This document shows positions 1 through 8,909 of a stretch of DNA of 64,000 nucleotides, piece by piece. The translations under genes were made by a program, and so were the position numbers. The DNA is from Aquimarina spongiae (GTDB lineage: Bacteria > Bacteroidota > Bacteroidia > Flavobacteriales > Flavobacteriaceae). The notes below the pieces were generated by a model that saw only the letters and a list, made by a program, of their open reading frames with translations, was not told the DNA's origin and made no database searches. Positions within the stretch are counted from its first letter, which is position 1, and every line of letters begins with the position of its first letter. The stretch covers positions 186,001 through 250,000 of the forward strand of contig NZ_FQYP01000006.1 of the NCBI RefSeq assembly GCF_900141785.1, written 5' to 3'.

Positions 1-518
1 ATACTTACGGCTTTTTCTGGCAAGTTTGCGATAATGCCGGTAACGTTTTACCATCGTGGATATCAAAAGCTACAATGAGAAAATATCATATTCCGGTATC
101 AGTACAAGAAAACACATTGAATTTTGCAGATTCTCCATTAAACGAAAAAATGATGAGATATGCAGAAGTATTATTAATGCATGCCGAAGCTTCTATCTTG
201 GGAGGAGGAGGAGACGGAGCGTCTTCTTTCCAACAAGTACTTGATAGAGCCTATGGGGCAGGTAATCCAGCAGCTCCTACATATACCTTTCAAGGTATTA
301 AGGATGAAAGAAGGAGAGAGCTAGCTACCGAAGGTTGGAATCGATATACCGACTTGGTACGATGGGGAGATGCAGAAACGGTGTTAAACAATGTAGAAGT
401 AGGAACTCAGTTTCAGAAAGTCTTTGTAGTAGGTAGAGATGAATTGTTACCTATCCCTCAGTCTGAAATTGATCAGGTAGGATCGGATATTCTACAACAA
501 AACCCGGGATACAATTAG
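1..518 (+). CDS. susD-like: SusD/RagB-family outer-membrane glycan-binding lipoprotein, C-terminal part
   Basis: The frame is open from the window edge (first whole codon at position 3) to the TAA at 516-518, so only about the last 170 residues are present. SusD proteins are surface lipoproteins that cap a SusC TonB-dependent transporter and bind oligosaccharides. Visible family traits are the helical stretch MRYAEVLLMHAEA, the KDERRRELATEG segment followed by RYTDLVRWG, and the terminal LLPIPQSEIDQ...QNPGYN, which is the classic SusD ending. An ATG at 75 lies inside the open frame and is not the start. The partner susC should lie just upstream, outside the window. A hairpin terminator follows, so this gene ends the SusCD transcript. 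Its position next to xylose genes suggests xylo-oligosaccharide capture, which is an inference. Confidence 0.93.
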   Translation, partial: TYGFFWQVCDNAGNVLPSWISKATMRKYHIPVSVQENTLNFADSPLNEKMMRYAEVLLMHAEASILGGGGDGASSFQQVLDRAYGAGNPAAPTYTFQGIKDERRRELATEGWNRYTDLVRWGDAETVLNNVEVGTQFQKVFVVGRDELLPIPQSEIDQVGSDILQQNPGYN

Positions 519-560
519 GATTGTTGAATTAGCTTAATTCATTCAGTAAATTTTAATGTT

Positions 561-608
561 AAAAAAGGAGTTATTTCTGTGCATAAAATGGCGAAATGCT
601 CCTTTTTT
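561..608 (+). terminator. Rho-independent terminator after susD
   Basis: AAAAAAGGAG (561-570) is exactly complementary to CTCCTTTTTT (599-608), and an inner TTTC/GAAA pairing extends the stem. The right arm ends in a T tract. It separates the SusCD transcript from the xylose operon. Confidence 0.8.
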
Positions 609-643
609 ATCTAGGCTATGATCTTAATAATAAAGTGGTTATC

Positions 644-674
644 TTGATTTACGAAAATTACAAACCTAAGTTTC
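644..674 (+). promoter_or_regulatory. Putative promoter of the xylose/xylan operon
   Basis: TTG (644-646), a 20-nt spacer and TAAGTTTC (667-674) match the Bacteroidota -33/-7 pattern TTG-N19-21-TANNTTTG except in the last base. It lies after the susD terminator and leaves a 5' leader of about 65 nt before the xylulokinase ATG. The leader contains TTTTACCGCA (721-730), which resembles the element described at 16615 and 22349. Confidence 0.45.
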
Positions 675-745
675 GGGGATTTTTAAGAAAGTAATTCCTT
701 TTCCAAAGAAATAGTAGAAATTTTACCGCAAAGAAAAATCGTGAA

Positions 746-2233
746 ATGTATTATATAGGATTTGACATAGGGAGCTCTTCGATCAAAGCAGCACTGGTAA
801 ATGCTGAAAATGGGAAGTCCATAGCTTCTGTAAATGAACCCGAAGAGGAGATGGATATCATTTCTGTCCAGAAAGAATGGGCTGAACAAAATCCAGAATC
901 CTGGTGGGAGAATGTATGTAAAGCTTCTAAGAGATTACTGAAAGAAAATACAATTCGACCAGAGCAAATAAAAGGAATCGGAATTTCGTATCAGATGCAT
1001 GGCCTGGTGGTTGTAGATGAGAAAGGAGAGTTGATTCGGGATTCAATTATTTGGTGTGATAGCAGGGCAGTTGCAATAGGAAATAAAGCTTTTGAAGAGA
1101 TAGGGGAAGAAAAGTGTATGGAAAATCTATTGAATTCTCCAGCCAATTTTACCGCTTCAAAATTAAAATGGGTACAACAAAACGAACCTGAAAAATATGA
1201 GCGCATCCATAAATTTCTGTTACCAGGAGATTATATAGCGTTTAAATTTACAGGAATCATGAACACTACAACTTCAGGTCTCTCTGAAGGGACTTTATGG
1301 GATTTTAAAGACGATAAACCAGCAGATTGGTTACTAGAACATTATCACCTTGATGCGTCATTGATTCCAGATATCGTTCCTACTTTTTCGAATCAGGGAG
1401 AACTATCAGCAAAAGGAGCGAGCGATAGCGGGCTTAATCCGGGAACTCCTATTTTATATCGAGCAGGTGATCAACCCAACAATGCACTATCGCTTAATGT
1501 TTTTAAAGCGGGAGAAGTAGCTGCTACAGGGGGGACTTCTGGAGTAATCTATGCAGTTACCGATAGCCTTTCTGCTACAGAGGGACTTAAACTGAACAAT
1601 TTTGCGCATGTCAATCATTCACAAAACCAGCCCAGTATTGGTAAACTTTTGTGCATAAACGGAGCTGGAATTCAATATCGATGGTTGAAAAATAACCTGA
1701 ATCTGGAAACGAATTCATATCAAACCATGAATTCACACGCTTCAAAGGTGTCGGTTGGATCCAATAATCTACAATTAATTCCCTTTGGAAATGGAGCAGA
1801 GCGTATGTTTGATAATCAAACCATAGGAACTCATATCTGTAACCTAAATCTCAATAAGCACAATCGTTCACATATTTTTAGAGCAGCACTCGAAGGGATA
1901 GCCTTCTCTTTTGTGTATGGTATGGAAGTATTAAAAAAGGATAATACCACAATCAATGTGATCCGTGCGGGGAATGATAATTTATTTCGATCAGAAATCT
2001 TTTCGAATACCGTAGCTACCTTGATCAATCAGGAAATTGAGATTTACAATACGACTGGTGCAATAGGAGCAGCTCGAGCGGCAGGTTTAAGTGATGGTAC
2101 ATTTGATGATTTTGGAACAATGATCACCAAAAATGACCATGTAATGACCTATCACCCTCTACAAAATCAAGACGATTACAAAGAAGCATATAAAAACTGG
2201 AAAAGAGAATTAAATAGAATTTTAAAAAAATAA
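746..2233 (+). CDS. xylB: Xylulokinase (FGGY carbohydrate kinase)
   Basis: This cytoplasmic kinase phosphorylates D-xylulose with ATP to xylulose 5-phosphate, the second step of the isomerase route. The 495-residue length is normal for FGGY kinases. The N-terminal ATPase lobe begins [24 protein letters not shown] and IIWCDSRA follow, as in XylB. The C-terminal lobe holds [14 protein letters not shown] and [11 protein letters not shown] (phosphate/adenosine binding), and there is an [13 protein letters not shown] signature near the end. The ATG at 746 opens the sugar-kinase fold directly. The gene is first in the operon, 4 nt before xylA. The xylA partner makes xylulose the likely substrate rather than ribulose or gluconate. 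Confidence 0.93.
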   Translation: MYYIGFDIGSSSIKAALVNAENGKSIASVNEPEEEMDIISVQKEWAEQNPESWWENVCKASKRLLKENTIRPEQIKGIGISYQMHGLVVVDEKGELIRDSIIWCDSRAVAIGNKAFEEIGEEKCMENLLNSPANFTASKLKWVQQNEPEKYERIHKFLLPGDYIAFKFTGIMNTTTSGLSEGTLWDFKDDKPADWLLEHYHLDASLIPDIVPTFSNQGELSAKGASDSGLNPGTPILYRAGDQPNNALSLNVFKAGEVAATGGTSGVIYAVTDSLSATEGLKLNNFAHVNHSQNQPSIGKLLCINGAGIQYRWLKNNLNLETNSYQTMNSHASKVSVGSNNLQLIPFGNGAERMFDNQTIGTHICNLNLNKHNRSHIFRAALEGIAFSFVYGMEVLKKDNTTINVIRAGNDNLFRSEIFSNTVATLINQEIEIYNTTGAIGAARAAGLSDGTFDDFGTMITKNDHVMTYHPLQNQDDYKEAYKNWKRELNRILKK

Positions 2234-2237
2234 TGAT

Positions 2238-3563
2238 ATGGCCTTAGTTGGAGATAAAGAATATTTTAAAACCATAAATGATATACAATTTGAAGGAAAA
2301 GAGTCAGATAATCCTTTAGCATTCAAATATTATGATGCTAACCAAGTGGTAGCAGGTAAAACGATGCGCGAGCATTTTAAGTTTGCCATTGCTTATTGGC
2401 ATACCTTCTGTGGACTTGGAGCCGATCCCTTCGGACCAGGAACACAAAAATTTGAATGGGATACTGCTTCAGATCCTATTCAGGCTGCCAAAGATAAGGC
2501 CGATGCAGCCTTCGAGTTTATCACCAAAATGGGATTTGATTATTTCTGTTTCCATGATTATGACCTGGTTCAGGAAGCGCCTACGTTTTCAGAATCTGAA
2601 AAAAGATTAGCTACCATCGTAGATTATCTTAAACAAAAAAAGGAAGCTTCGGGAGTAAAATTATTATGGGGAACTGCAAACTGTTTTTCGAACCCACGCT
2701 ATATGAACGGAGCGGCTACAAATCCTGATTTTGATGTGTTGGCAAGAGCAGGAGGACAGGTCAAATTAGCCCTGGATGCAACCATAGCATTAGATGGCGA
2801 AAATTATGTGTTTTGGGGTGGTAGAGAAGGATATATGTCATTGCTCAATACCAATATGAAAAGAGAGTTAGATCATATGGCACGCTTTCTTACTGTAGCA
2901 AGAGATTATGCCAGAGCACAAGGTTTTAAAGGAACATTTTTTATAGAACCAAAACCGATGGAGCCTACAAAACATCAATATGATTTTGATACGGCAACTT
3001 CTATTGGCTTTTTGAAAAAGTATGGTTTGGATAAAGACTTTAAAATCAATATCGAGGTCAACCATGCAACTCTGGCGCAACATACATTTCAACACGAATT
3101 ACAGGTGGCAGCAGATGCAGGCATGTTGGGAAGTATCGATGCCAACAGAGGAGACTATCAAAACGGATGGGATACCGATCAATTCCCAAATAACATATTA
3201 GAAGTAACAGAAGCTATGCTGGTATTTCTAAAAGCTGGAGGGCTTCAAGGAGGAGGTGTCAACTTTGATGCTAAGATCCGTAGAAACTCTACAGATCTGG
3301 AAGATGTCTTTTTAGCGCATATTGGTGGGGCAGATACTTTTGCTCGTGCATTGATCACTGCCGATAAAATTCTTTCAGCTTCGCCATATCAAAAACTAAG
3401 AGAAAAAAGGTATGAATCTTTTGATGCTGGAAATGGAAAAGCATTTGAGGAAGGGAAATTAGATTTGAAAAATCTATATGATATTGCCGTTCAAAATGGT
3501 GAATTGAAACTACAAAGTGGAAAGCAGGAGTTGTTTGAGAACATTATAAACCAATACATCTAA
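2238..3563 (+). CDS. xylA: Xylose isomerase, class II
   Basis: This enzyme interconverts D-xylose and D-xylulose in the cytoplasm with two divalent metals. The 441-residue length fits class II enzymes, which have about 50 extra N-terminal residues. Diagnostic segments are [17 protein letters not shown] (around 53-69), the catalytic FCFHDYDL with His106, the [10 protein letters not shown] loop, the metal-binding [16 protein letters not shown] and [14 protein letters not shown], and the late [13 protein letters not shown]. The family metal ligands all appear to be present. It lies 4 nt after xylB and 6 nt before the symporter gene, which implies co-transcription and coupled translation. Identification is near certain. 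Confidence 0.97.
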   Translation: MALVGDKEYFKTINDIQFEGKESDNPLAFKYYDANQVVAGKTMREHFKFAIAYWHTFCGLGADPFGPGTQKFEWDTASDPIQAAKDKADAAFEFITKMGFDYFCFHDYDLVQEAPTFSESEKRLATIVDYLKQKKEASGVKLLWGTANCFSNPRYMNGAATNPDFDVLARAGGQVKLALDATIALDGENYVFWGGREGYMSLLNTNMKRELDHMARFLTVARDYARAQGFKGTFFIEPKPMEPTKHQYDFDTATSIGFLKKYGLDKDFKINIEVNHATLAQHTFQHELQVAADAGMLGSIDANRGDYQNGWDTDQFPNNILEVTEAMLVFLKAGGLQGGGVNFDAKIRRNSTDLEDVFLAHIGGADTFARALITADKILSASPYQKLREKRYESFDAGNGKAFEEGKLDLKNLYDIAVQNGELKLQSGKQELFENIINQYI

Positions 3564-3569
3564 TTTTAT

Positions 3570-5186
3570 ATGGAGTCAATATTAGCGTTTCAGGATTGGA
3601 TCGTATTAGGCCTATATTTTGCGGCACTTATAGGTGTTGCAGTATGGGTGGTCCTTCAGAAAAATAAGAATACCGAAGATTATTTTCTGGCCGGTAGAAA
3701 TGTGGGTTGGTTTGTAATCGGGGCATCTATTTTTGCATCTAATATTGGCTCAGAACATGTAGTGGGATTGGCAGGAACGGGAGCAGAGTCTGGAATGCCA
3801 ATGGCACATTACGAACTCCATGCCTGGATAGTTTTGGTTTTGGGATGGCTTTTTCTTCCTTTTTATGTACGAAGCAAAGTATTTACCATGCCAGAGTTTT
3901 TAGAAAAAAGGTTCGATAGCAGATCAAGATGGTTTTTATCGCTTTTTTCATTAGTAGGGTATGTAATTACAAAAGTTTCAGTTACTATTTATGCAGGAGG
4001 GATTGTCGTTTCAGAACTGATAGGAATACCATTCTGGTATGGAGCAATTGGTATCGTGTTATTTACCGGATTGTATACAGTTGTAGGAGGAATGAAAGCG
4101 GTAATATATACCGAGACGCTACAGACCGTTATCCTAATTACAGGATCTGTTATTATCACTTACTTGGGATTAAAAGAAGTAGGTGGATGGGATACATTAC
4201 GAGAAACAGTGGGATCCAACCATTTTAATATGTGGCGTCCTATGAGTGATCCAGATTTTCCTTGGACAGGTTTATTGTTTGGAGGAACAATCGTTGGGAT
4301 TTGGTATTGGTGTACCGATCAATATATAGTACAACGAGCCCTTGCAGCCAATAATATTACCATAGGAAGAAGGGGGGCTATTTTTGGAGCCTATCTCAAA
4401 ATATTACCCATTTTCATTTTTCTAATTCCAGGAATTATTGCATTTGCCCTTGCCAAACAAGGGGTACTTACCTACGAGAAAGCAGATGAGGTTTTTCCAA
4501 TTCTGGTTAAAACATTATTGCCTGTTGGACTAAAAGGTTTGGTCGCCGGAGGACTTATGGCAGCTTTAATGAGTTCATTAGCATCCGTTTTTAATTCCTG
4601 CTCCACCATTTTTACGATTGATATTTATAAGAAACTGAAACCTACAACACCAGAAAAGAAGCTGTTGAATATTGGGAAATTAGCAACTGTAGTTATGGTA
4701 GTTTTGGGGATTACGTGGATACCTATCATGGAGAAGATTGGGGGAGGAGTATTGTATCAATACCTGCAAAGCGTGCAGTCGTATATTGCACCACCGATTA
4801 CTGCAGTATTCCTGCTTGGAGTGTTGTGGAAAAAAATGAATGCCCGGGCAGCCATTATCACATTGTTTTCTGGATTAGGGGTTGCTGCTTTACGAATTGT
4901 GGCAGAAATTTTTAAAGACAATTTATCAGGAGTGCTGTATTCTTTTGCAACCATAAATTTTGCACATATGGCTATATTTATGTTTGTATTCTCGGTAATC
5001 ATAGCTGTAATTATAAGTTTATGTACTGCGCCTCCTAATTATGCCGCCATATCCGGACTCTCTTTCGGTACGTTATCAAAAGAACATAAAATAGAAAATA
5101 AGAAAAGCATTGCTCTTATCGATATTGTATTATCGGTACTACTAGTGCTTATAGTAATCACAATATTGTCCTACTTCGTAGGCTAA
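3570..5186 (+). CDS. Sodium/solute symporter (SSS/SGLT family), probably for xylose
   Basis: This inner-membrane transporter is predicted to use the sodium gradient to import a sugar. The protein has 538 residues and about 14 hydrophobic segments. N-terminal features are NTEDYFLAGRNVGWFVIGAS and ASNIGSEHVVGLAGTGAESG, typical of SGLT-like members. The sodium-site helix GGLMAALMSSLASVFNSCSTIF matches the conserved helix 9 pattern of the family. It is encoded 6 nt after xylA, so xylose is the natural substrate guess. The operon also carries an MFS porter (8910), so one of the two may handle a different monomer or disaccharide. The substrate cannot be read from the sequence. Confidence 0.87.
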   Translation: MESILAFQDWIVLGLYFAALIGVAVWVVLQKNKNTEDYFLAGRNVGWFVIGASIFASNIGSEHVVGLAGTGAESGMPMAHYELHAWIVLVLGWLFLPFYVRSKVFTMPEFLEKRFDSRSRWFLSLFSLVGYVITKVSVTIYAGGIVVSELIGIPFWYGAIGIVLFTGLYTVVGGMKAVIYTETLQTVILITGSVIITYLGLKEVGGWDTLRETVGSNHFNMWRPMSDPDFPWTGLLFGGTIVGIWYWCTDQYIVQRALAANNITIGRRGAIFGAYLKILPIFIFLIPGIIAFALAKQGVLTYEKADEVFPILVKTLLPVGLKGLVAGGLMAALMSSLASVFNSCSTIFTIDIYKKLKPTTPEKKLLNIGKLATVVMVVLGITWIPIMEKIGGGVLYQYLQSVQSYIAPPITAVFLLGVLWKKMNARAAIITLFSGLGVAALRIVAEIFKDNLSGVLYSFATINFAHMAIFMFVFSVIIAVIISLCTAPPNYAAISGLSFGTLSKEHKIENKKSIALIDIVLSVLLVLIVITILSYFVG

Positions 5187-5201
5187 AAATGAAGATATAA
5201 T

Positions 5202-5858
5202 ATGAAATTTTTTATAGATACTGCCAACCTGGATCATATTCAAGAAGCACAAGCTCTTGGTGTTCTGGATGGGGTTACCACTAATCCTTCGCTGATGGCA
5301 AAAGAAGGGATTACAGGACGAGATAATATCCTAAAACATTATCAAAAGATATGCGAAATCGTGGATGGAGACGTCTCTGCAGAAGTGATCAGTACTGATT
5401 TTGAAGGGATGGTCAAAGAAGGAGAAGAATTGGCAAAATTACATCCTCAAATAGTGGTGAAAATCCCAATGATCAAAGAAGGGATTAAAGCGATTAAGTA
5501 TTTTGCCGATAAGGGGATTAAAACGAACTGCACTCTGGTTTTTTCTTGTGGGCAGGCTCTTTTAGCAGCCAAGGCGGGAGCAACCTATGTTTCTCCTTTT
5601 ATTGGGAGATTGGATGATGTGTCTACAGATGGGTTACTCCTGATTAATGAAATACGGGAGATTTACAACAATTTCAATTTTGAAACAGAAATTCTTGCAG
5701 CTTCAGTGCGCCATACCATGCATGTGGTAAATTGTGCCAAAATAGGAGCTGATGTGATGACCGGGCCATTATCTGCGATTGAAGGATTGGTAAAACATCC
5801 TCTAACCGATAATGGATTAAAAAAGTTTCTTGAGGATGCAAAGTCCTTAGCAGTATAA
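5202..5858 (+). CDS. Transaldolase / fructose-6-phosphate aldolase family (TalC type)
   Basis: This is a short class I aldolase fold of 218 residues, the size of TalC/FSA and of the short transaldolases of many bacteria. It begins [10 protein letters not shown] and contains [14 protein letters not shown], the Schiff-base lysine in [10 protein letters not shown] (Lys87), [19 protein letters not shown] and the phosphate-binding ILAASVRH. In a pentose operon it most likely acts as transaldolase, moving dihydroxyacetone units between sedoheptulose 7-phosphate and glyceraldehyde 3-phosphate to drain xylulose 5-phosphate into glycolysis. A fructose-6-phosphate aldolase activity cannot be excluded. 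No transketolase is visible in the window. Confidence 0.88.
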   Translation: MKFFIDTANLDHIQEAQALGVLDGVTTNPSLMAKEGITGRDNILKHYQKICEIVDGDVSAEVISTDFEGMVKEGEELAKLHPQIVVKIPMIKEGIKAIKYFADKGIKTNCTLVFSCGQALLAAKAGATYVSPFIGRLDDVSTDGLLLINEIREIYNNFNFETEILAASVRHTMHVVNCAKIGADVMTGPLSAIEGLVKHPLTDNGLKKFLEDAKSLAV

Positions 5859-5870
5859 AAAATAAAAGGT

Positions 5871-6572
5871 ATGGATTATAAAGCGGTAGCAAACGAATTT
5901 TGGGAACGAGGATTCGTCATTTTCGAGGACTTTTTTGAAGATAGCTTGATGGATGACTATAATCAAAAAATACTGGAGCATTACGGTGTAAATCCAAATT
6001 GGGAACATACCGAAGAGTTTATTACAAAATCAGCTGTAGAAGTAATCCCTTGGTTTCCGTATAGAGAAGGGAAAAATTATTTTGATGGGATCGATAAAGA
6101 TCATAAGTTTAATGAAATTACAGATCATATATTGAACAAAGGATGGCAAAATTTGTATTGTATGATGATGTTCTCAAAGGAAGGTAGTAAAGGTCAGGCT
6201 TGGCATCAGGACTGCCTGCCAGAAGACAAATCCACTTATAATCTTAATCGATTGGTATATACTCATGATATTACCGAATCAACGGGAGGAGAAATTGCCA
6301 TTTTCCCTGAAACTCACAAAAAAGGGAGGCTGTCAGTAGGTGTGCCAACCGAGGATCTAGACGGACAGTTAGTTTTTAGACCCAAAAAGGGAACCGTTAT
6401 TTTTTTACATGGCCATTGCTGGCATAAGGTATTACCGGTAAAGAAAGATCGAATATCTTCCAACTTCAGAGCTGTTCCTCAAGACACGCCTGAAGATATT
6501 ACAGATATCTGTGTCTATCGCAATATGTTGTATAAATTCTCTACCAGTGAGGTTATAGAAGAAAGATCCTAG
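5871..6572 (+). CDS. PhyH-family Fe(II)/2-oxoglutarate dioxygenase
   Basis: This 233-residue cytoplasmic protein has the phytanoyl-CoA dioxygenase fold. The iron facial triad is visible as WHQD (His112 and Asp114) and the distal His185 in GHCWHKV. A basic residue for 2-oxoglutarate lies soon after, in DRISSNFRAV. The N-terminus EFWERGFVIFEDFF is typical of the family. These enzymes hydroxylate or oxidatively cleave small substrates. No standard xylose step needs one. It sits tightly between the transaldolase gene (12 nt) and a secreted glycosidase (4 nt), so it is part of the operon. It might oxidise a methylated or otherwise modified sugar released from the polymer. The substrate is unknown. 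Confidence 0.82.
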   Translation: MDYKAVANEFWERGFVIFEDFFEDSLMDDYNQKILEHYGVNPNWEHTEEFITKSAVEVIPWFPYREGKNYFDGIDKDHKFNEITDHILNKGWQNLYCMMMFSKEGSKGQAWHQDCLPEDKSTYNLNRLVYTHDITESTGGEIAIFPETHKKGRLSVGVPTEDLDGQLVFRPKKGTVIFLHGHCWHKVLPVKKDRISSNFRAVPQDTPEDITDICVYRNMLYKFSTSEVIEERS

Positions 6573-6576
6573 AAAG

Positions 6577-7902
6577 ATGAAAAACATAGCTCTTATATTT
6601 CTTTTCATCAGTTTCCTTAGTTTCTTGGGAGATATGCAATTACATGCTCAAGAGGTTCCAAAAGTGACTATACGAGAAGTTGAGGGGCAGTATAATTTTT
6701 ATATCAATGAAACTAAATTCGAAATTAAAGGAGTCGGTATTAACTATGTAGATGGTCATGATTTTGAAGCTTTAAGTAAAGCAGGTGGAAACGCTTTTAG
6801 AACTTGGGGGACCTACAATGCCTGTGAAGAATTGAAAGCTGCTAAACAATATGGATTCATGGTGGCCATGGGGATCAATATAGGCAAAGAACTATGGGGA
6901 TTCGATTACAATGATAAAAGAGCGGTTGCTAAACAGCTAAAAAAAGTAAAATCAACAATAAAGGCATATAAGAATCACCCAAATATTTTGTGTTGGGTGG
7001 TAGGGAATGAGCTGAATTTGTTATTTGATGAGAATGGTAAGTTGAAAATGGTGAATCCCAAGGTCTACGATGCGGTATCCGAAATTATAGATTTTATTCA
7101 TAAAGAAGATCCAAATCATCCGGTAACGACAACTTTTGCGGGGGTTATTGATGAACATTTGAAAGTAGCTTTAGAGCGATGCCCGCAAATGGATATGGTT
7201 TCGGTTCAGGTGTATGGGGATTTAGAAACTGTAGAGCAAAGAATGAAAGATACAGGAATAACCAAGCCCTATATGATTACAGAATTTGGACCTATGGGAT
7301 TTTGGGAAATGCCCAAGACCTCTTGGGGTCGGGAAATAGAAGAAGTAAGTGGACCAAAGGCAGATGGAATTTTAAGAAGAATGCAAAAAGGAATCATCAA
7401 TAATACTTCGGGAAAATGCCTGGGTGGTTTTGCTTTTGAATGGGGACAAAAACAAGAGCGAACACCTACCTGGTATGGGATGTTTCATAAAGACGGTAAT
7501 CAAACAGAAACCATTGATCATTTGACCAAAGTGTGGACCGGATCATATCCAGAAAATAGAGCCCCAAGGGTGGATTCCATTCAATTAAAAGGCCTGAAAT
7601 CGGTACAAAATATATACTTGAAACCCAATCAGAAGTACACTGCTAGGGTGTTTGCTCATGATCCCAATCAAGAAGATGTACTAGAATATAAGTGGGTAGT
7701 TTCAAAAGAGGTGGTTGTGCGAAGTGAAGGGGGAGAGAAAGAACTAGAACCACCCAGAGTTCCCATAAAAATTATAGAGAATGAAAATGGAAGTTTTACT
7801 TTTATTTCTCCGAAAGAAGGTGAATATAGAATCTTTGCCTATGTGTATGATGGGAAAGGAAAAGTAGGAGGAGGTAATATTCCGTTTTTGGTAAGAAATT
7901 GA
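6577..7902 (+). CDS. Secreted clan GH-A (GH2 TIM-barrel-like) glycoside hydrolase
   Basis: This 441-residue protein has a signal peptide (residues 1-24, ending LHAQ) and no lipobox, so it is likely periplasmic. The TIM-barrel resembles the catalytic domain of GH2 without its beta-sandwich domains. KGVGINYVDGHDF and NAFRTWGTYN come early. The predicted acid/base is Glu145 in WVVGNELN and the nucleophile is Glu236 in YMITEFGPMG. Both glutamates end strands, as clan GH-A requires. About 110 C-terminal residues (from 330) form a beta-rich domain rich in charged residues, possibly a binding module. Position inside the xylose operon points to a xylan side chain or oligosaccharide, but exact family and linkage cannot be set by eye. 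Confidence 0.78.
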   Translation: MKNIALIFLFISFLSFLGDMQLHAQEVPKVTIREVEGQYNFYINETKFEIKGVGINYVDGHDFEALSKAGGNAFRTWGTYNACEELKAAKQYGFMVAMGINIGKELWGFDYNDKRAVAKQLKKVKSTIKAYKNHPNILCWVVGNELNLLFDENGKLKMVNPKVYDAVSEIIDFIHKEDPNHPVTTTFAGVIDEHLKVALERCPQMDMVSVQVYGDLETVEQRMKDTGITKPYMITEFGPMGFWEMPKTSWGREIEEVSGPKADGILRRMQKGIINNTSGKCLGGFAFEWGQKQERTPTWYGMFHKDGNQTETIDHLTKVWTGSYPENRAPRVDSIQLKGLKSVQNIYLKPNQKYTARVFAHDPNQEDVLEYKWVVSKEVVVRSEGGEKELEPPRVPIKIIENENGSFTFISPKEGEYRIFAYVYDGKGKVGGGNIPFLVRN

Positions 7903-7907
7903 AATAT

Positions 7908-8888
7908 ATGAATCAAGCAAATACAATGAAGTGGGGGATAATAGGACTGGGAAATATTGCCAACCAGTTTGCCAAAGATCTAGCTCTGGTTCCCGAAGCA
8001 GAATTAGTGGCGGTGGGATCAAGAAGTATGGAAAAAGCTGCAGATTTTGCTCAAAAACACGAAGCTAAAAGAGCGTACAATAATTATGACCAACTTATCC
8101 AGGATAGTGAAGTTGATATTGTTTACATTGCTACTCCTCATGATTCGCATGCCGATCTAACAATCAAATCTTTGAATGCGGGAAAACATGTGTTGTGTGA
8201 AAAACCGGTTGCCCTCAACAAACAAGAGACAGAAGAAATGATCGCAGCGGCAAAGAAGAATGAGAGGTTCTTTATGGAGGCTTTTTGGACACGGTTCAAC
8301 CCTTCGATTCAAGAGTTGTATAAGAAAGTAACCCAAAACGAAATAGGAGAAATTAGATATATCAACGCAGATTTTGCTTTTAATATAGGAGAGGCAACGG
8401 GAAGAATGATAAATCCAGCCTTAGGTGGAGGTTCATTGATGGATATGGGGGTATATCCCTTGTTTTTGAGTTATCTGATTTTAGGAATGCCTAGTAAGAT
8501 TTTGGCAACGGCCAATTTTTATGAATCAGGAGCAGATCAACAAACTTCAATTATACTTCAATATGATAAAGCGCAATGCATCTTGCATAGCAGTTTTGTA
8601 TCTCCTTCCAATATGCAGGCGATCGTGAGTGGGGAGGAAGGAAGAATACAGATCAATTCGATTTGGCACGAAACACAATCATATGCTTTGATAAAAAATA
8701 ATCATTGTGTTGATTACCATTTTCCAACCATAGGAAAAGGATTTACGTACGAGATAGAAGAATGTCATGCTTGTATTCATGATCAAAAAAATCAGAGTGA
8801 TTTGTGGTCTCACCAAGATAGTCTTAACTTAATTTCGATTGTTGATGAGGTAAGACAGCAAACAGGCTTGGTGTTTGCCAAAAGTTAA
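7908..8888 (+). CDS. Gfo/Idh/MocA NAD(P)-dependent oxidoreductase, xylose-dehydrogenase-like
   Basis: The frame is open from a TTG at 7899 that overlaps the previous stop. I prefer the ATG at 7908, and the ATG at 7926 (MKWGIIGLGN) is also possible. The Rossmann motif GIIGLGNIANQFA, the ATPHDSHADL strand and the CEKPVALN signature with its lysine are all present. The segment FFMEAFWTRFNP is characteristic of the dimeric dihydrodiol dehydrogenase / NADP D-xylose 1-dehydrogenase branch. The protein has about 326 residues, the normal length, and no signal peptide. In a xylose operon, oxidation of xylose or a xylo-oligosaccharide end is a reasonable guess, but the superfamily is broad and other sugar substrates are possible. 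Confidence 0.82.
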   Translation: MNQANTMKWGIIGLGNIANQFAKDLALVPEAELVAVGSRSMEKAADFAQKHEAKRAYNNYDQLIQDSEVDIVYIATPHDSHADLTIKSLNAGKHVLCEKPVALNKQETEEMIAAAKKNERFFMEAFWTRFNPSIQELYKKVTQNEIGEIRYINADFAFNIGEATGRMINPALGGGSLMDMGVYPLFLSYLILGMPSKILATANFYESGADQQTSIILQYDKAQCILHSSFVSPSNMQAIVSGEEGRIQINSIWHETQSYALIKNNHCVDYHFPTIGKGFTYEIEECHACIHDQKNQSDLWSHQDSLNLISIVDEVRQQTGLVFAKS

Positions 8889-8909
8889 ATTTAAATGTAC
8901 CATTTATAG

